From contig JAEYOE010000032.1 of assembly GCA_023412005.1 (NCBI GenBank), positions 62,001 to 126,000 of the forward strand: 64,000 nt of DNA. The letters are read 5' to 3'. Source of the DNA: Bacillota bacterium. Lineage in GTDB: Bacteria > Bacillota > Clostridia > Christensenellales > SZUA-584. The position numbers and the translations under genes were made by a program. Under the pieces are notes generated by a model, which was given only the letters and a program-made list of their open reading frames with translations, was not told the DNA's origin and made no database searches. Positions within the stretch are counted from its first letter, which is position 1. The number at the start of each line of letters is the position of its first letter. Below are positions 38,573 through 47,692 of the stretch, piece after piece.

Positions 38573-39475
38573 CTATGTGCGCGTAATCACGCGGTTTCTT
38601 CCCTGATTCTTGGCATCATACAGCGCCGAATCTGCTGCGGCCAGCAGCTCATCCACGGTGCTTTTATACATGCTGCACGCCACACCGATGCTGACGGATA
38701 TGGACATCGCACCGGATCGCGTCATCAGGCTGGTGTCGGCAATCTGTTTACGGTATCGTTCAAAACGCGTGTAAATTTCCTCTTCTGAATCGGCTGTGGT
38801 GATGATCAGAAATTCTTCGCCCCCGATACGGCCGATATAATCTGTTTCGCCGGTGATTTGTTCCAATATATTCGAGAGCTTTAATAAAATATCGTCGCCC
38901 GTTTGATGGCCGTACGTATCGTTGATGCGTTTGAAATGGTCGATATCGCAGATACCGGCGCAAAGCACAGTATCGCCGATACCCGTATGAGAGAACATTT
39001 CATCGAGCTTTTTAAGAATAGCCCTGCGGTTTAACAGACCGCATAAAGGATCGTGAGTGGCCTGATAGTTAAGCTGTTCATTGGTTTTAATCAGCGCGTC
39101 CTGCAGCTCGATCATGCGCTTGCCCACCTGAACGCGCGCGCGCAGCTCGTTAGGATCAAACGGTTTTATCAGGTAATCGTTTGCTCCCGCGTCAAGCCCG
39201 AGAATAATGTCTTTGATTGCGCTTTTTCCCGTTACCATAATGATATAAGGCGGCCTTTCGGTATTCGCCTCGCGGACTTTTTGAATCAGCTCCAGACCGT
39301 CGAGTTTGGGCATAACCCAATCGAGAATGGCGATAGACGGCGCGTTCGGTTTGCTCAGCTCTAACCAAGCCTGCATGCCGTCAGATGTTTCAATGACGTC
39401 ATAACCATATTCATTTAACGCGCTTGTAAGAATCATGCGGCATGTTTGGCTGTCATCGGCAACAAGAATACGCAT
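38573..39475 (-). CDS. Response regulator diguanylate cyclase (REC-GGDEF)
   Basis: About 300 residues. REC domain 1-118 with acidic pocket 'VADDS', phospho-acceptor Asp in 'AILDWVMPKLDG' and Lys in 'LIKPFDP'; a short coiled linker (about 120-140); GGDEF domain about 150-300 with active-site 'RIGGEEF'. The residues five before GGEEF are GETD, not RxxD, so the product-inhibition I-site is missing. It makes c-di-GMP from GTP when phosphorylated. ATG 39475 has GGGAG eight bases upstream. No histidine kinase is adjacent. It lies next to a c-di-GMP-riboswitch gene. Confidence 0.94.
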   Translation of the reverse strand: MRILVADDSQTCRMILTSALNEYGYDVIETSDGMQAWLELSKPNAPSIAILDWVMPKLDGLELIQKVREANTERPPYIIMVTGKSAIKDIILGLDAGANDYLIKPFDPNELRARVQVGKRMIELQDALIKTNEQLNYQATHDPLCGLLNRRAILKKLDEMFSHTGIGDTVLCAGICDIDHFKRINDTYGHQTGDDILLKLSNILEQITGETDYIGRIGGEEFLIITTADSEEEIYTRFERYRKQIADTSLMTRSGAMSISVSIGVACSMYKSTVDELLAAADSALYDAKNQGRNRVITRT

Positions 39476-39692
39476 TGATGGCACTCCCGATTTTAATCGT
39501 TTTAAAAACCCTGTAATGAATGAGGTAAGTTTGCTCTAATATTCTAATAAGTCATTTGTGATATATTCTAACATTGAAATATTAAAAAAACATTATTTTT
39601 TTTGTATTTTGGTTAAAAAACTGCAGATAAATGTGAATGATTGAGAGATAAGCAATCGCGGCCGGTGCCAAAAACCCTGTTTATCACACGTA

Positions 39693-39721
39693 TTGCATCC
39701 GAACAAACCATTTGATATGAT
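39693..39721 (+). promoter_or_regulatory. Promoter of malQ-glgP
   Basis: TTGCAT (39693-39698), 17-bp spacer, TATGAT (39716-39721), 26 bp before the malQ ATG. The preceding about 200 bp are AT-rich and hold no other recognised element. Confidence 0.65.
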
Positions 39722-39747
39722 TGTGTTCAATACACAGGAGGTAAGAT

Positions 39748-41235
39748 ATGCAGCGCAGCAGCGGCATATTGATGCATATTTCCTCTTTGCCCTCTCCGTA
39801 CGGCATAGGAACAATGGGGCGGGAGGCATACAAATTTGTCGATTTTTTAAGGCAAAGCGGCACAAGACTGTGGCAGATGCTGCCTGTCGGCCCGACAAGT
39901 GACGGCAACTCGCCGTATCAGAGCCTTTCAACGTTTGCGGGCAATCCGAATTTGATTGACCTTGACTTGCTGTGTGAAGAAGGAATTCTCAATAAGGCTG
40001 ACCTTAAGCAGCTCGAGCCAGAAATCGGCGGGCAATATGTGGACTACGAGCAGCTTGGTAAATCGCGCATCGCTTTACTTCGCTGTGCATTTAACGATTC
40101 CTATCAGAATATAAAGCCCAGTGTGGATGAATTCGCGGTGCAAAAACCGTGGCTCTTTGATTTTACGTTCTTTTGCGCACTTAAAGACCGTTTCGACGGG
40201 CTGCCATGGAGCGATTGGCCGGACGATGCCATCCGTTTGCGTGAACCGAGCGCGATGAAAAGCTATGCAAGCGAGCTGGCTCATGATATTGCATTTTATT
40301 CTTTTGTTCAATATCTTTTCTTTAAGCAGTGGAACGCGTTGAAATCCTACGCGAACAAAAATGGCGTTGCGATTTTCGGCGATATGCCGATTTATGTGTC
40401 GATGGATTCGTCGGATACGTGGGCAAACCCGGAATTGTTTAAGCTGGACGCGCATCGGCGCCCGCTGTGCGTGGCCGGTGTGCCGCCGGATTATTTCTCG
40501 CCGGACGGACAGCTTTGGGGCAACCCGATTTATAACTGGCGGCAGCATGAAAAAACCGGCTATGCGTGGTGGCGGCGGCGTATGCAGGCCCTGTCAGAAA
40601 GCTTTGATATGCTGCGCATCGATCATTTTATCGGGTTTGCGAACTATTACGAGATTCCTGCCGGAGACGCGACGGCCAAAAATGGAAAATGGAAACACGG
40701 CCCGGGTCTGGCTTTTTTCAAGGCGATGAACGGAGCCGCGCCTTCGCACATTGTCGCTGAGGATTTGGGCGTAGTGACGCCCAAGGTAAAACGGCTGCGT
40801 GAAGCGTGCGGCTATCCGGGTATGAAGGTGCTGCTTTTTGCATTCGGGTCAGACGAGAGAAACACGCATTTGCCGCATCACGTTTCGCCCAATACCGTGC
40901 TTTACACGGGCACGCACGACAACGATACAACAAAAGGCTGGTGGCAAACGGCTAAGACAAGCGAGAGGCGGTTTGCGATGCGGTATCTTGGTATTGATGA
41001 AAATGCGGACATCTGCCGTGAGCTGATTAGAACGGCTTTTGCGAGCAACGCTGATACCGTTGTGATACCGATGCAGGATCATTTAAAGCTCGGCAGCGAA
41101 TCGCGCATGAACACGCCGGGCACGGTGGGGCCAAACTGGCGGTGGCGCTTAATCGAGGGCCAATTGACAGATGATATCAAGGACGATATTTTGAATATGA
41201 ACAAAGAGTTTGACAGAACAGGAGACAACGTATGA
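39748..41235 (+). CDS. malQ: 4-alpha-glucanotransferase (amylomaltase)
   Basis: GH77 disproportionating enzyme that transfers maltosyl and longer glucans, 495 residues. It begins 'RSSGILMHISSLPSPYGIGTMG'; 'LWQMLPVGPTSDGNSPYQSLSTFAGNPNLIDLD' is the family signature. 'MLRIDHFIGF' carries the nucleophile Asp, 'HIVAEDLGVVTP' the acid/base Glu, and 'YTGTHDNDTTKGWW' the third carboxylate. AGGAGG precedes the ATG. Its stop overlaps the glycogen phosphorylase ATG, forming a two-gene glycogen/maltodextrin degradation operon. Confidence 0.96.
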   Translation: MQRSSGILMHISSLPSPYGIGTMGREAYKFVDFLRQSGTRLWQMLPVGPTSDGNSPYQSLSTFAGNPNLIDLDLLCEEGILNKADLKQLEPEIGGQYVDYEQLGKSRIALLRCAFNDSYQNIKPSVDEFAVQKPWLFDFTFFCALKDRFDGLPWSDWPDDAIRLREPSAMKSYASELAHDIAFYSFVQYLFFKQWNALKSYANKNGVAIFGDMPIYVSMDSSDTWANPELFKLDAHRRPLCVAGVPPDYFSPDGQLWGNPIYNWRQHEKTGYAWWRRRMQALSESFDMLRIDHFIGFANYYEIPAGDATAKNGKWKHGPGLAFFKAMNGAAPSHIVAEDLGVVTPKVKRLREACGYPGMKVLLFAFGSDERNTHLPHHVSPNTVLYTGTHDNDTTKGWWQTAKTSERRFAMRYLGIDENADICRELIRTAFASNADTVVIPMQDHLKLGSESRMNTPGTVGPNWRWRLIEGQLTDDIKDDILNMNKEFDRTGDNV

Positions 41236-43580
41236 CTGACAGCCATCAGCTATTGAATAAAACCGAAGAAATTTTGAAAAGCAGTTACCAGAAAAGTTTG
41301 CACAGCGCAAGCGCGTCCCAACTGCATGACGCGCTCTCTAAGGCCGTGATGATGCAAATTGCCGACGATTGGATGATCAGCAAGCAGCAGCACAGTAAGG
41401 CCCGCCGGGCGTACTATTTTTCCATTGAGTTTTTAATCGGACGTTTGGTGTTTAATAACCTTTATTGCCTCGGTATTCTAGATGAGGTGCGCGAAAAGCT
41501 GCGGGAGCGCGGTGCGGACCTAACGGCGCTGGAAGATATAGAAGACGCGGCGCTCGGCAACGGCGGCCTCGGGAGGCTCGCGGCCTGTTTTTTAGACAGT
41601 GCCGCCACATTAAAGCTGCCGCTCGATGGCTATGGTATACGCTACAAGTTTGGGCTGTTTAAGCAGCTGCTGGTAGACGGCATGCAGTGCGAAACCGCCG
41701 ACGACTGGCAGGAAGGCGGCGACCCGTGGAGCTGCCGCCGCGACGACCGGGCGGTGACGGTGCGGTTTGCGGATCAAACGGTACGCGCAGTGCCGTATGA
41801 TGTCCCCGTGATCGGTTATCAAAACAGCCATGTGGGCACGCTGCGTTTGTGGCAGTGCGAGGCGGTGCACGAGCTTGATTTTGCCGCGTTTAACAGCCAG
41901 GATTACGCGGAGGCGGTGCGCGATAAGAATGAGGCGGAGGATATCTCGCGCGTGCTGTACCCGAACGACTGTGACGACGCGGGCAAAAAGCTGCGCTTAA
42001 AGCAGCAGTATTTTCTCGCGAGCGCATCGCTGCAGGATATCATCGCGCGGTACAAGCGTGCGCACGGCAGCGACCTAACCGGGTTTGCAGAGCATTGCGC
42101 GATTCAGCTGAACGACACACATCCGGTTATCTGCGTTCCGGAGCTGATACGGCTGCTGATGAACGAGGGCATTGGTTTTGATGCCGCGCATAGCATGGCG
42201 CAGCAGACGTTTTCGTATACGAATCATACCGTAATGGGCGAAGCGCTGGAGAAATGGCGGGTGTCGCTGATGAATGAGGTGATCCCCGAGATCAGCGCGA
42301 TTATAAAACGTATCGATGAAAAGCTCGCGCAGTCGTTAAGCGAGCTGGGGGTGCCGGATGACAAGAAGTGCCGGATGCGCATTATCGACTGCGATACGGT
42401 GCATATGGCGCGGCTTGCGGTATATATGTCGACCTATGTGAACGGTGTGGCCGAGCTGCACACGCAGATTCTAAAAAATGATGTGTTCAAGGATTGGTAT
42501 GAGATTTTTCCTGACAGCTTTCAGAACAAGACCAACGGCGTGACCCAAAGGCGCTGGCTGGGCCTTTGCAACCCCGAGCTGACCGCGCTGATTCAAGGCC
42601 GCATCGGCAGTGGTTTTTTAACCGATTTGCAGCAGCTGGCCGGGCTGAAGAAAAGCCTTGACGATGACTTTGTGCATAAGTTTAACGACGTGAAGCTGCA
42701 GAAAAAGCGGCAGCTGGCGGCGCTGGTTGCCGAGCGCGAGGGCATTGAGATACCGCCCGAGTTCATGTTCGATGTGCAGGTGAAGCGGCTGCATGAATAC
42801 AAGCGACAGCTCTTAAACGCGTTTTCGATACTCGATATTTACTACGGCCTTAAAGACGGCAGTCTGCGGGAGTTTTACCCGACGGTATTTATTTTCGGCG
42901 CGAAGGCGGCACCCGGGTATTTCAGAGCCAAGGCCGTGATTAAGCTGATCAATGAAATTGCACGGCTGGTGAATGCGGACCCACAGACGAACGATAGGCT
43001 GCGCGTGGTGTTTGTGCAGAATTACAACTGTTCATATGCCGAGGTGATTATTCCGGCGGCGGATGTTTCCGAGCAGATTTCGACGGCAGGCACCGAGGCG
43101 AGCGGCACCGGCAACATGAAGCTGATGCTCAGCGGCGCGGTGACTCTCGGTACGTACGACGGCGCGAACGTGGAGATTGTTGAAGAGGCAGGAGAAGACA
43201 ACAACTACATATTCGGCGCACGTGTGGAGGATATTCGGCACGAAAGCGCCCATTACAATCCGAAAAGCATCTATGAGAGCCATGCACGCGTGAAGCGTGT
43301 GCTCGATACGCTGATAGACGGCACAATAAGCGACGACGGCTTTGGCTATTTCAAAGAGCTTTATGACGCGATATTGGAAGGGACCGCATGGCATCGGGCC
43401 GACCATTACTTCCTGCTGCTCGATCTGCTGCCGTATGTGGAGGCCAAGCTGCGGGTGAACCGCGACTATGCCGACAGGCTGAGCTTTGGGCGAAAGTGCC
43501 TTTATAATGTGGCGTCGGCGGGCAAGTTCTCGTCTGACAGAACAGTTAAGCAGTACGCCGAGGAGATTTGGCATCTGTAA
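41232..43580 (+). CDS. glgP: Glycogen/maltodextrin phosphorylase
   Basis: GT35 enzyme that releases glucose-1-phosphate from alpha-glucans using phosphate and PLP; 782 residues. 'YFSIEFLIGRL', 'LGNGGLGRLAACFLDS', 'QLNDTHP' and the PLP-lysine motif 'GTEASGTGNMKLMLSGA' are all present. It is somewhat shorter than vertebrate and E. coli enzymes, as is usual for clostridial forms. ATGA overlap with malQ. The two products cooperate: MalQ rebuilds chains too short for the phosphorylase. A terminator follows at 43657. Confidence 0.97.
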   Translation: MTDSHQLLNKTEEILKSSYQKSLHSASASQLHDALSKAVMMQIADDWMISKQQHSKARRAYYFSIEFLIGRLVFNNLYCLGILDEVREKLRERGADLTALEDIEDAALGNGGLGRLAACFLDSAATLKLPLDGYGIRYKFGLFKQLLVDGMQCETADDWQEGGDPWSCRRDDRAVTVRFADQTVRAVPYDVPVIGYQNSHVGTLRLWQCEAVHELDFAAFNSQDYAEAVRDKNEAEDISRVLYPNDCDDAGKKLRLKQQYFLASASLQDIIARYKRAHGSDLTGFAEHCAIQLNDTHPVICVPELIRLLMNEGIGFDAAHSMAQQTFSYTNHTVMGEALEKWRVSLMNEVIPEISAIIKRIDEKLAQSLSELGVPDDKKCRMRIIDCDTVHMARLAVYMSTYVNGVAELHTQILKNDVFKDWYEIFPDSFQNKTNGVTQRRWLGLCNPELTALIQGRIGSGFLTDLQQLAGLKKSLDDDFVHKFNDVKLQKKRQLAALVAEREGIEIPPEFMFDVQVKRLHEYKRQLLNAFSILDIYYGLKDGSLREFYPTVFIFGAKAAPGYFRAKAVIKLINEIARLVNADPQTNDRLRVVFVQNYNCSYAEVIIPAADVSEQISTAGTEASGTGNMKLMLSGAVTLGTYDGANVEIVEEAGEDNNYIFGARVEDIRHESAHYNPKSIYESHARVKRVLDTLIDGTISDDGFGYFKELYDAILEGTAWHRADHYFLLLDLLPYVEAKLRVNRDYADRLSFGRKCLYNVASAGKFSSDRTVKQYAEEIWHL

Positions 43581-43656
43581 CGTTTGAGCGAATCAAAGGA
43601 TGGTTTTGTATCAGTCTGACTGTATCAACAAAAGTCCATTTTATCTGTATCAACAT

Positions 43657-43693
43657 CCCCGGCTTTTTAAAGTGAGCCGGGGTATTTTATTTT
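43657..43693. terminator. Terminator between glgP and the deacetylase gene
   Basis: CCCCGGCT / AGCCGGGG (8 bp) with a 10-nt loop, then TATTTTATTTT on the plus strand. It serves glgP and, being palindromic, possibly the convergent deacetylase gene. Just upstream the heptamer TGTATCA occurs three times within about 50 bp. Confidence 0.8.
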
Positions 43694-43710
43694 CAAGAGG
43701 TGCTTTGCAC

Positions 43711-44508
43711 TTAGATTAAATGTTTAAGTCTTGAAGCATCAATATGAAATTGACTCAGATGATCCATAAGCTGCTGCGTCAATATATAAGAATTGCCGTC
43801 AATTTCGCTGTATTGTTTGATGCAGGCGAGCAGCGCGGCCTGCTCGAACGTTAGCACCTGAACATGTTCGCCTTTTGAGGCAATAAAATCGAGCAGTTCA
43901 CAAAGATCGCTGAGCAATATCGGGTTCGAGCCGGTCTCGTGTTTTTGGCTTTCGTCGGTTGCTTCCTCGCGCGTTTTAATCACCGAGTGCCCGGAGAAAA
44001 CGAGCGGGTGCTTTTCCGAAATGGCTTGCTCAACCGCCGTCAGCATATCGCTGAGCGGGATGGCCGTTTTGATGGCGAACCATATGGAATCCGCGAGTGT
44101 GTTGCGTGTTTCCAGATAAAGCGATTTGGCCAGCATGAGCGTCTTTTCATTATAGTCGTGATACGGAAACGCGAACGTTGAGGGGTATACGCCAAAAATT
44201 GCTTGAATACGCTGTGCCGCTTTTTGCATATTCTCCAAAGCGGCGGCGGGCTCAAGCTCTGAGAGGTTATCGTGCACATCGCCGTGGCTGCCGATTTCGA
44301 AGCCCTGCTCAAGCAGCGCCTTGTATCCGGCCATATGCGACGCAAAATCTGAGGTTCCGGGGTTAATGTAAAACGTGCATCGCCAGCCGCGCTCGAAAAA
44401 CGCGGGCGCAATCATCTCGCGGTGGCGCGATAAGTTGTCGTCGAACGTGAAGCAGACGGCGGGCAAGGATGGGTCTAGCTTGCTGAAATGCTGTGCATCG
44501 GGTTTCAT
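43711..44508 (-). CDS. Polysaccharide deacetylase family protein
   Basis: 265 residues with a NodB homology (CE4) fold. Motif 1 is 'VCFTFDDN' (catalytic base Asp and metal Asp), motif 2 'EIGSHGDVHDNL' gives the two metal His, and motif 3-like 'STFAFPYHDYN' follows. There is no signal peptide, so it may act in the cytoplasm on a small substrate such as an amide or imidase-type compound, as PuuE-like members do, rather than on peptidoglycan. GAGG precedes the ATG. The C-terminal about 90 residues are helical with no named match. Confidence 0.85.
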   Translation of the reverse strand: MKPDAQHFSKLDPSLPAVCFTFDDNLSRHREMIAPAFFERGWRCTFYINPGTSDFASHMAGYKALLEQGFEIGSHGDVHDNLSELEPAAALENMQKAAQRIQAIFGVYPSTFAFPYHDYNEKTLMLAKSLYLETRNTLADSIWFAIKTAIPLSDMLTAVEQAISEKHPLVFSGHSVIKTREEATDESQKHETGSNPILLSDLCELLDFIASKGEHVQVLTFEQAALLACIKQYSEIDGNSYILTQQLMDHLSQFHIDASRLKHLI

Positions 44509-44651
44509 TGTGAACCTCGCAATAATAGTACTATGAGATGATTATAGCACACAACACAAACGGCAGAAATTTAAATAAGCTGACGGCATCTTAAAAATAA
44601 GGGTCTATTGCCTCCCGTTGGCAGCGGATTAATAAAATTCGGTATTGAAGG

Positions 44652-44680
44652 TTGCATCCATTTTGATTATTATATATAAT
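44652..44680 (+). promoter_or_regulatory. Promoter of the M14 carboxypeptidase gene
   Basis: TTGCAT (44652-44657), 17-bp spacer, TATAAT (44675-44680). It leaves a leader of about 115 nt before the ATG at 44804, with a small stem (GCAGCG-AT-GCGCTGC region near 44725-44740) but no riboswitch I can name. Confidence 0.6.
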
Positions 44681-44803
44681 TTTGTTGATAAATAGAAAAT
44701 AAACGCAAAACCTGTGAAACATAAGCAGCGATGCGCTGCGGGCATATTCAAAACACGTTATAAAGAATCCAGGTCATTATAAGGGCAACTGAAAGGGATA
44801 GCG

Positions 44804-45931
44804 ATGAGATTGTTGAAAAGCACCGTATTGGCTGTGTTGCTTGTTGCTTTAATCATGTGTACCGGCGCAGAACTGTATCAGGCAGAGCCTGGTTCCATCC
44901 CTTCTGATACGGGACTAACAAGAACCGTAACGGCAGCGCTGGATATGAAAGTGCCCGAAGAAACACGCGCGGTACAAGCACAAACGACAATAAAAGAAGC
45001 CAACGAGCCTCTGCTGATGCAGCCGATTGACTATCGGCTTAACTGTTTCACGTCAAAGAAGAAGAAGTATACATATAACCATCTCGTTTCAGACATTACC
45101 GGCACGCTGCAAAATTATGAGGGGCTGGTGTCAAACGAGGTGATCGGCCAGAGTGTTCAGGGAAAGAACATTTATGCGCTGACAGTAGGCCGAGGACCCG
45201 TGTATGTGCTGATTACCGCGGGGGTTCATGCCAGAGAAAACGCCAACACACCGCTGATAATGCAATGCTTGTTTGATTATCTTTACGCGGCAACAACCGG
45301 TGATGAACCAAAAGCGCAGATACTCGATCAGGTGACGCTGATTATTGTGCCGCTTGTCAATCCTGACGGCTATCAGTATTGCGTTTCTAAAGGCAACCGC
45401 TCGAAGAAAACCAACGCGAACAATGTGGACATTAACCGGAATTTCCCGTGTAAATACTGGGGCAGCAAGGTTAAAAAGCGCGGCAATTACTACCCGGGGC
45501 CAACCCCTGCGTCTGAGCCCGAAACTCAGGCGATTATGGCGCTTTTCGACCGATATAATTTTACGCTGGCTGTGGATATTCACTCGCGTGCGCGCACACT
45601 CATTTGCCAAAAGGGCGGCTATACAGCTGAGGATTTGAGCACGCTTGAGGATCCGAACAGACTGAACGAAATCAGCGTCTCTCTCGCGCGCTATCTGCTG
45701 GAAGATATCAAATACAAGCAGGTTAATGAGCTCTATGTAAAATTCGGAGAAGAAGGGACGCTGACCGATTATGCATTCTCCCGCGGTGTACCGACAGTGA
45801 CGTTTGAAACGCTGAAGTACAAAAAAAACCGCCTGGCCGACCCAAAGGAAATACAAAACGAATATAAGCTTTTCAATTGGCCGAATACGCTTTATAAAAT
45901 TGCCGAATTCGCGCAAAGAAATGTTCAATAA
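44804..45931 (+). CDS. Secreted M14 zinc carboxypeptidase
   Basis: 375 residues. N-terminal signal sequence (about 1-25, LLKSTVLAVLLVALIMCTGAE), a linker (to about 75), then a peptidase M14 domain. Zinc ligands: HARE (H..E) at about 145 and His in 'LAVDIHSRA'. 'DINRNFPCKYWG' carries the substrate-binding Asn-Arg, and 'VPTVTFETLKY' the catalytic Glu. It resembles gamma-D-glutamyl-diamino-acid peptidases/carboxypeptidases of firmicutes that trim peptidoglycan peptides. No cell-wall-binding module is seen. Monocistronic. Confidence 0.9.
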   Translation: MRLLKSTVLAVLLVALIMCTGAELYQAEPGSIPSDTGLTRTVTAALDMKVPEETRAVQAQTTIKEANEPLLMQPIDYRLNCFTSKKKKYTYNHLVSDITGTLQNYEGLVSNEVIGQSVQGKNIYALTVGRGPVYVLITAGVHARENANTPLIMQCLFDYLYAATTGDEPKAQILDQVTLIIVPLVNPDGYQYCVSKGNRSKKTNANNVDINRNFPCKYWGSKVKKRGNYYPGPTPASEPETQAIMALFDRYNFTLAVDIHSRARTLICQKGGYTAEDLSTLEDPNRLNEISVSLARYLLEDIKYKQVNELYVKFGEEGTLTDYAFSRGVPTVTFETLKYKKNRLADPKEIQNEYKLFNWPNTLYKIAEFAQRNVQ

Positions 45932-46169
45932 ATGACCATAAAAATATTGCGAATAAAAAGTAATTCTTAATCTGGTTGATATAAAAAATCAGGAACGCGG
46001 AAATTAAGAGTCGGGCAATCTAAGCTTACGGAATACAATACGGAAAATACGAGTTCCCATTTCCTCCTTGATCCGGCTAAGAATGATGCAGCCGATATCC
46101 TATAAAAGTTTATTGCAATTAATTGTGAAGCAGTTCTGACGCCGGAATTGCTTTTTTATTTAAAAAAGA

Positions 46170-46199
46170 TTGACATAATTATTATCCCGCGCATATATT
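46170..46199 (+). promoter_or_regulatory. Promoter of the arsenic operon
   Basis: TTGACA (46170-46175), 18-bp spacer, TATATT (46194-46199). It is followed immediately by two palindromes. Confidence 0.75.
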
Positions 46200-46200
46200 C

Positions 46201-46237
46201 ATATAGAGAGATGTCTATATCATAGATAAATATCTAT
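46201..46237 (+). promoter_or_regulatory. Two ArsR-type operator palindromes
   Basis: Palindrome 1: ATATAGA-N6-TCTATAT (46201-46220). Palindrome 2: ATAGATA-AA-TATCTAT (46222-46237). They share ATAGA/TCTAT half-sites and lie between the -10 box and arsR, so ArsR binding would block transcription until arsenite releases it. Confidence 0.75.
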
Positions 46238-46258
46238 ATACGGAGAATGATTGTACTT

Positions 46259-46579
46259 ATGTCAAATAACCATGCGGAATACGTTCCGGTACTCAAAGCC
46301 TTGTCAGACGAAACGCGACTTAAGATTGTGGATATGCTTTCGTGCGGAGAGATGTGCGCCTGCAAAATACTCGAACAGTTCAGCATCACGCAGCCGACGC
46401 TTTCTTATCACATGAAGATACTGACCGAGTGCGGCATTGTGAATGGCCGCCGTGATGGTGCATGGATGCATTACAGCATTGATAATGAGCGGGCAGATGC
46501 TTTGATGTGCTTTCTTAAAGCTTTAATGAATGATAAAGAAGATTGTATCTGTAAGCGCTGCGGCAAAACCGAGTCATGA
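46259..46579 (+). CDS. arsR: ArsR-family arsenite-responsive repressor
   Basis: About 106 residues with a winged HTH. 'LKALSDETRLKIVDMLSCGEMCACKILEQFSITQPTLSYHMKILTECGIVNGRRDGAWMHYSI' is the ArsR/SmtB signature; the CAC of 'EMCACKIL' matches the arsenite-binding cysteines of the classic ELCVCDL box. The start is ATG 46259; an ATG at 46247 lies only one base after the GGAG and would be too close. A C-terminal 'CICKRCGK' adds cysteines that could contribute to metal binding. It is the first gene of the arsenic operon. Confidence 0.95.
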   Translation: MSNNHAEYVPVLKALSDETRLKIVDMLSCGEMCACKILEQFSITQPTLSYHMKILTECGIVNGRRDGAWMHYSIDNERADALMCFLKALMNDKEDCICKRCGKTES

Positions 46580-46594
46580 AAAGGAGTAAAAACC

Positions 46595-47692
46595 ATGAGC
46601 GAAAACAAAGGCATCGGATTCTTTGAAAAGTATTTAAGTCTGTGGGTTATCATTTGTATGGGTCTTGGTATTGTGATCGGTTTATGGCTGACCGGCGTTC
46701 CGCAGTTTTTAGGGCAGTTTGAGTACTATAATGTTTCTATACCGGTTGCCATACTGATTTGGTTGATGATTTACCCGATGATGCTGAAGGTTGACTTCGC
46801 CAGCATCAAAAACGTGGGCCGTAATCCAAAAGGTTTATTTGTAACTTGGGTCACAAACTGGGCAATTAAACCTTTTACTATGTTTGGTTTAGCCTATTTG
46901 TTTTTCTTTGTTATCTATAAGGCAATAATGCCTGTTGAAATCGCAAAGGATTATTTGGCGGGAGCCATTCTCTTGGGCGCGGCGCCCTGCACGGCAATGG
47001 TTTTTGTATGGAGCTATTTGTGCAAAGGAAATGCGGCACATACCTTGGTTCAGGTGGCAACGAATGACCTTATCATACTTCCGGCATTTGCTCCAATCGT
47101 CGGTTTGCTTTTTATGTTTGGAGGCATCAGCGTGGAGGGGGTTGGCGTTCCTTGGGCGACGTTATTTTTGTCGGTGGGCCTCTTCGTGGTCATCCCCCTC
47201 ACCGCAGGCTGGCTGACACGCAGCCTAACAACAAAAAGAAAAGGAAAAGAGTATCTGGAGAAAAGGTTTATTCCTAAGTTTAATAATGTGACGATTGTCG
47301 GCCTTCTTTTAACATTGGTCATCATCTTCTCATTCCAAGGCAGAACCATTGTGGAGCAGCCCATTGATATCATACTGATTGCAATACCGCTGACGATACA
47401 AACGTTTTTAATATTCTTTATAGCGTACATTTGGTCAAAGAAATGGAAGCTGCCGCATGATGTTGCCGCCCCCGCTGCCATGATAGGCGCAAGCAATTTT
47501 TTTGAACTGGCTGTGGCGGTGGCCATTTCAGTTTTTGGCCTGCAATCTCCGGCGGCATTGGCCACGATAGTCGGCGTCCTCGTGGAAGTGCCGATCATGT
47601 TAACCTTAGTAAGGATTGCCAACAAGACGCGGCACTGGTTTTCTGCCGGTGAATCAGCAGCAAACAGTATTCACGAGGAGGAAAAAGCATGA
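46595..47692 (+). CDS. acr3: Arsenite efflux transporter, ACR3 family
   Basis: 365-residue membrane protein with ten predicted helices that exports arsenite using the proton gradient. The conserved Cys in 'GAAPCTAMVFVWSYLCKGN' (helix 4) is essential in characterised Acr3 proteins, and 'IGASNFFELAVAVAISVFG' matches the second conserved helix with the functional Glu. AAGGAG precedes the ATG. Its stop overlaps the next gene's ATG. Acr3, not ArsB, is the pump here. Confidence 0.95.
   Translation: MSENKGIGFFEKYLSLWVIICMGLGIVIGLWLTGVPQFLGQFEYYNVSIPVAILIWLMIYPMMLKVDFASIKNVGRNPKGLFVTWVTNWAIKPFTMFGLAYLFFFVIYKAIMPVEIAKDYLAGAILLGAAPCTAMVFVWSYLCKGNAAHTLVQVATNDLIILPAFAPIVGLLFMFGGISVEGVGVPWATLFLSVGLFVVIPLTAGWLTRSLTTKRKGKEYLEKRFIPKFNNVTIVGLLLTLVIIFSFQGRTIVEQPIDIILIAIPLTIQTFLIFFIAYIWSKKWKLPHDVAAPAAMIGASNFFELAVAVAISVFGLQSPAALATIVGVLVEVPIMLTLVRIANKTRHWFSAGESAANSIHEEEKA

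Larger units (their letters stand above)
45932..46246. other. Intergenic region before the arsenic operon
   Basis: 315 bp. Up to about 46160 it is AT-rich with no recognisable element and no clear terminator for the carboxypeptidase gene. The last 80 bp hold the arsenic operon promoter and operators. Confidence 0.5.
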
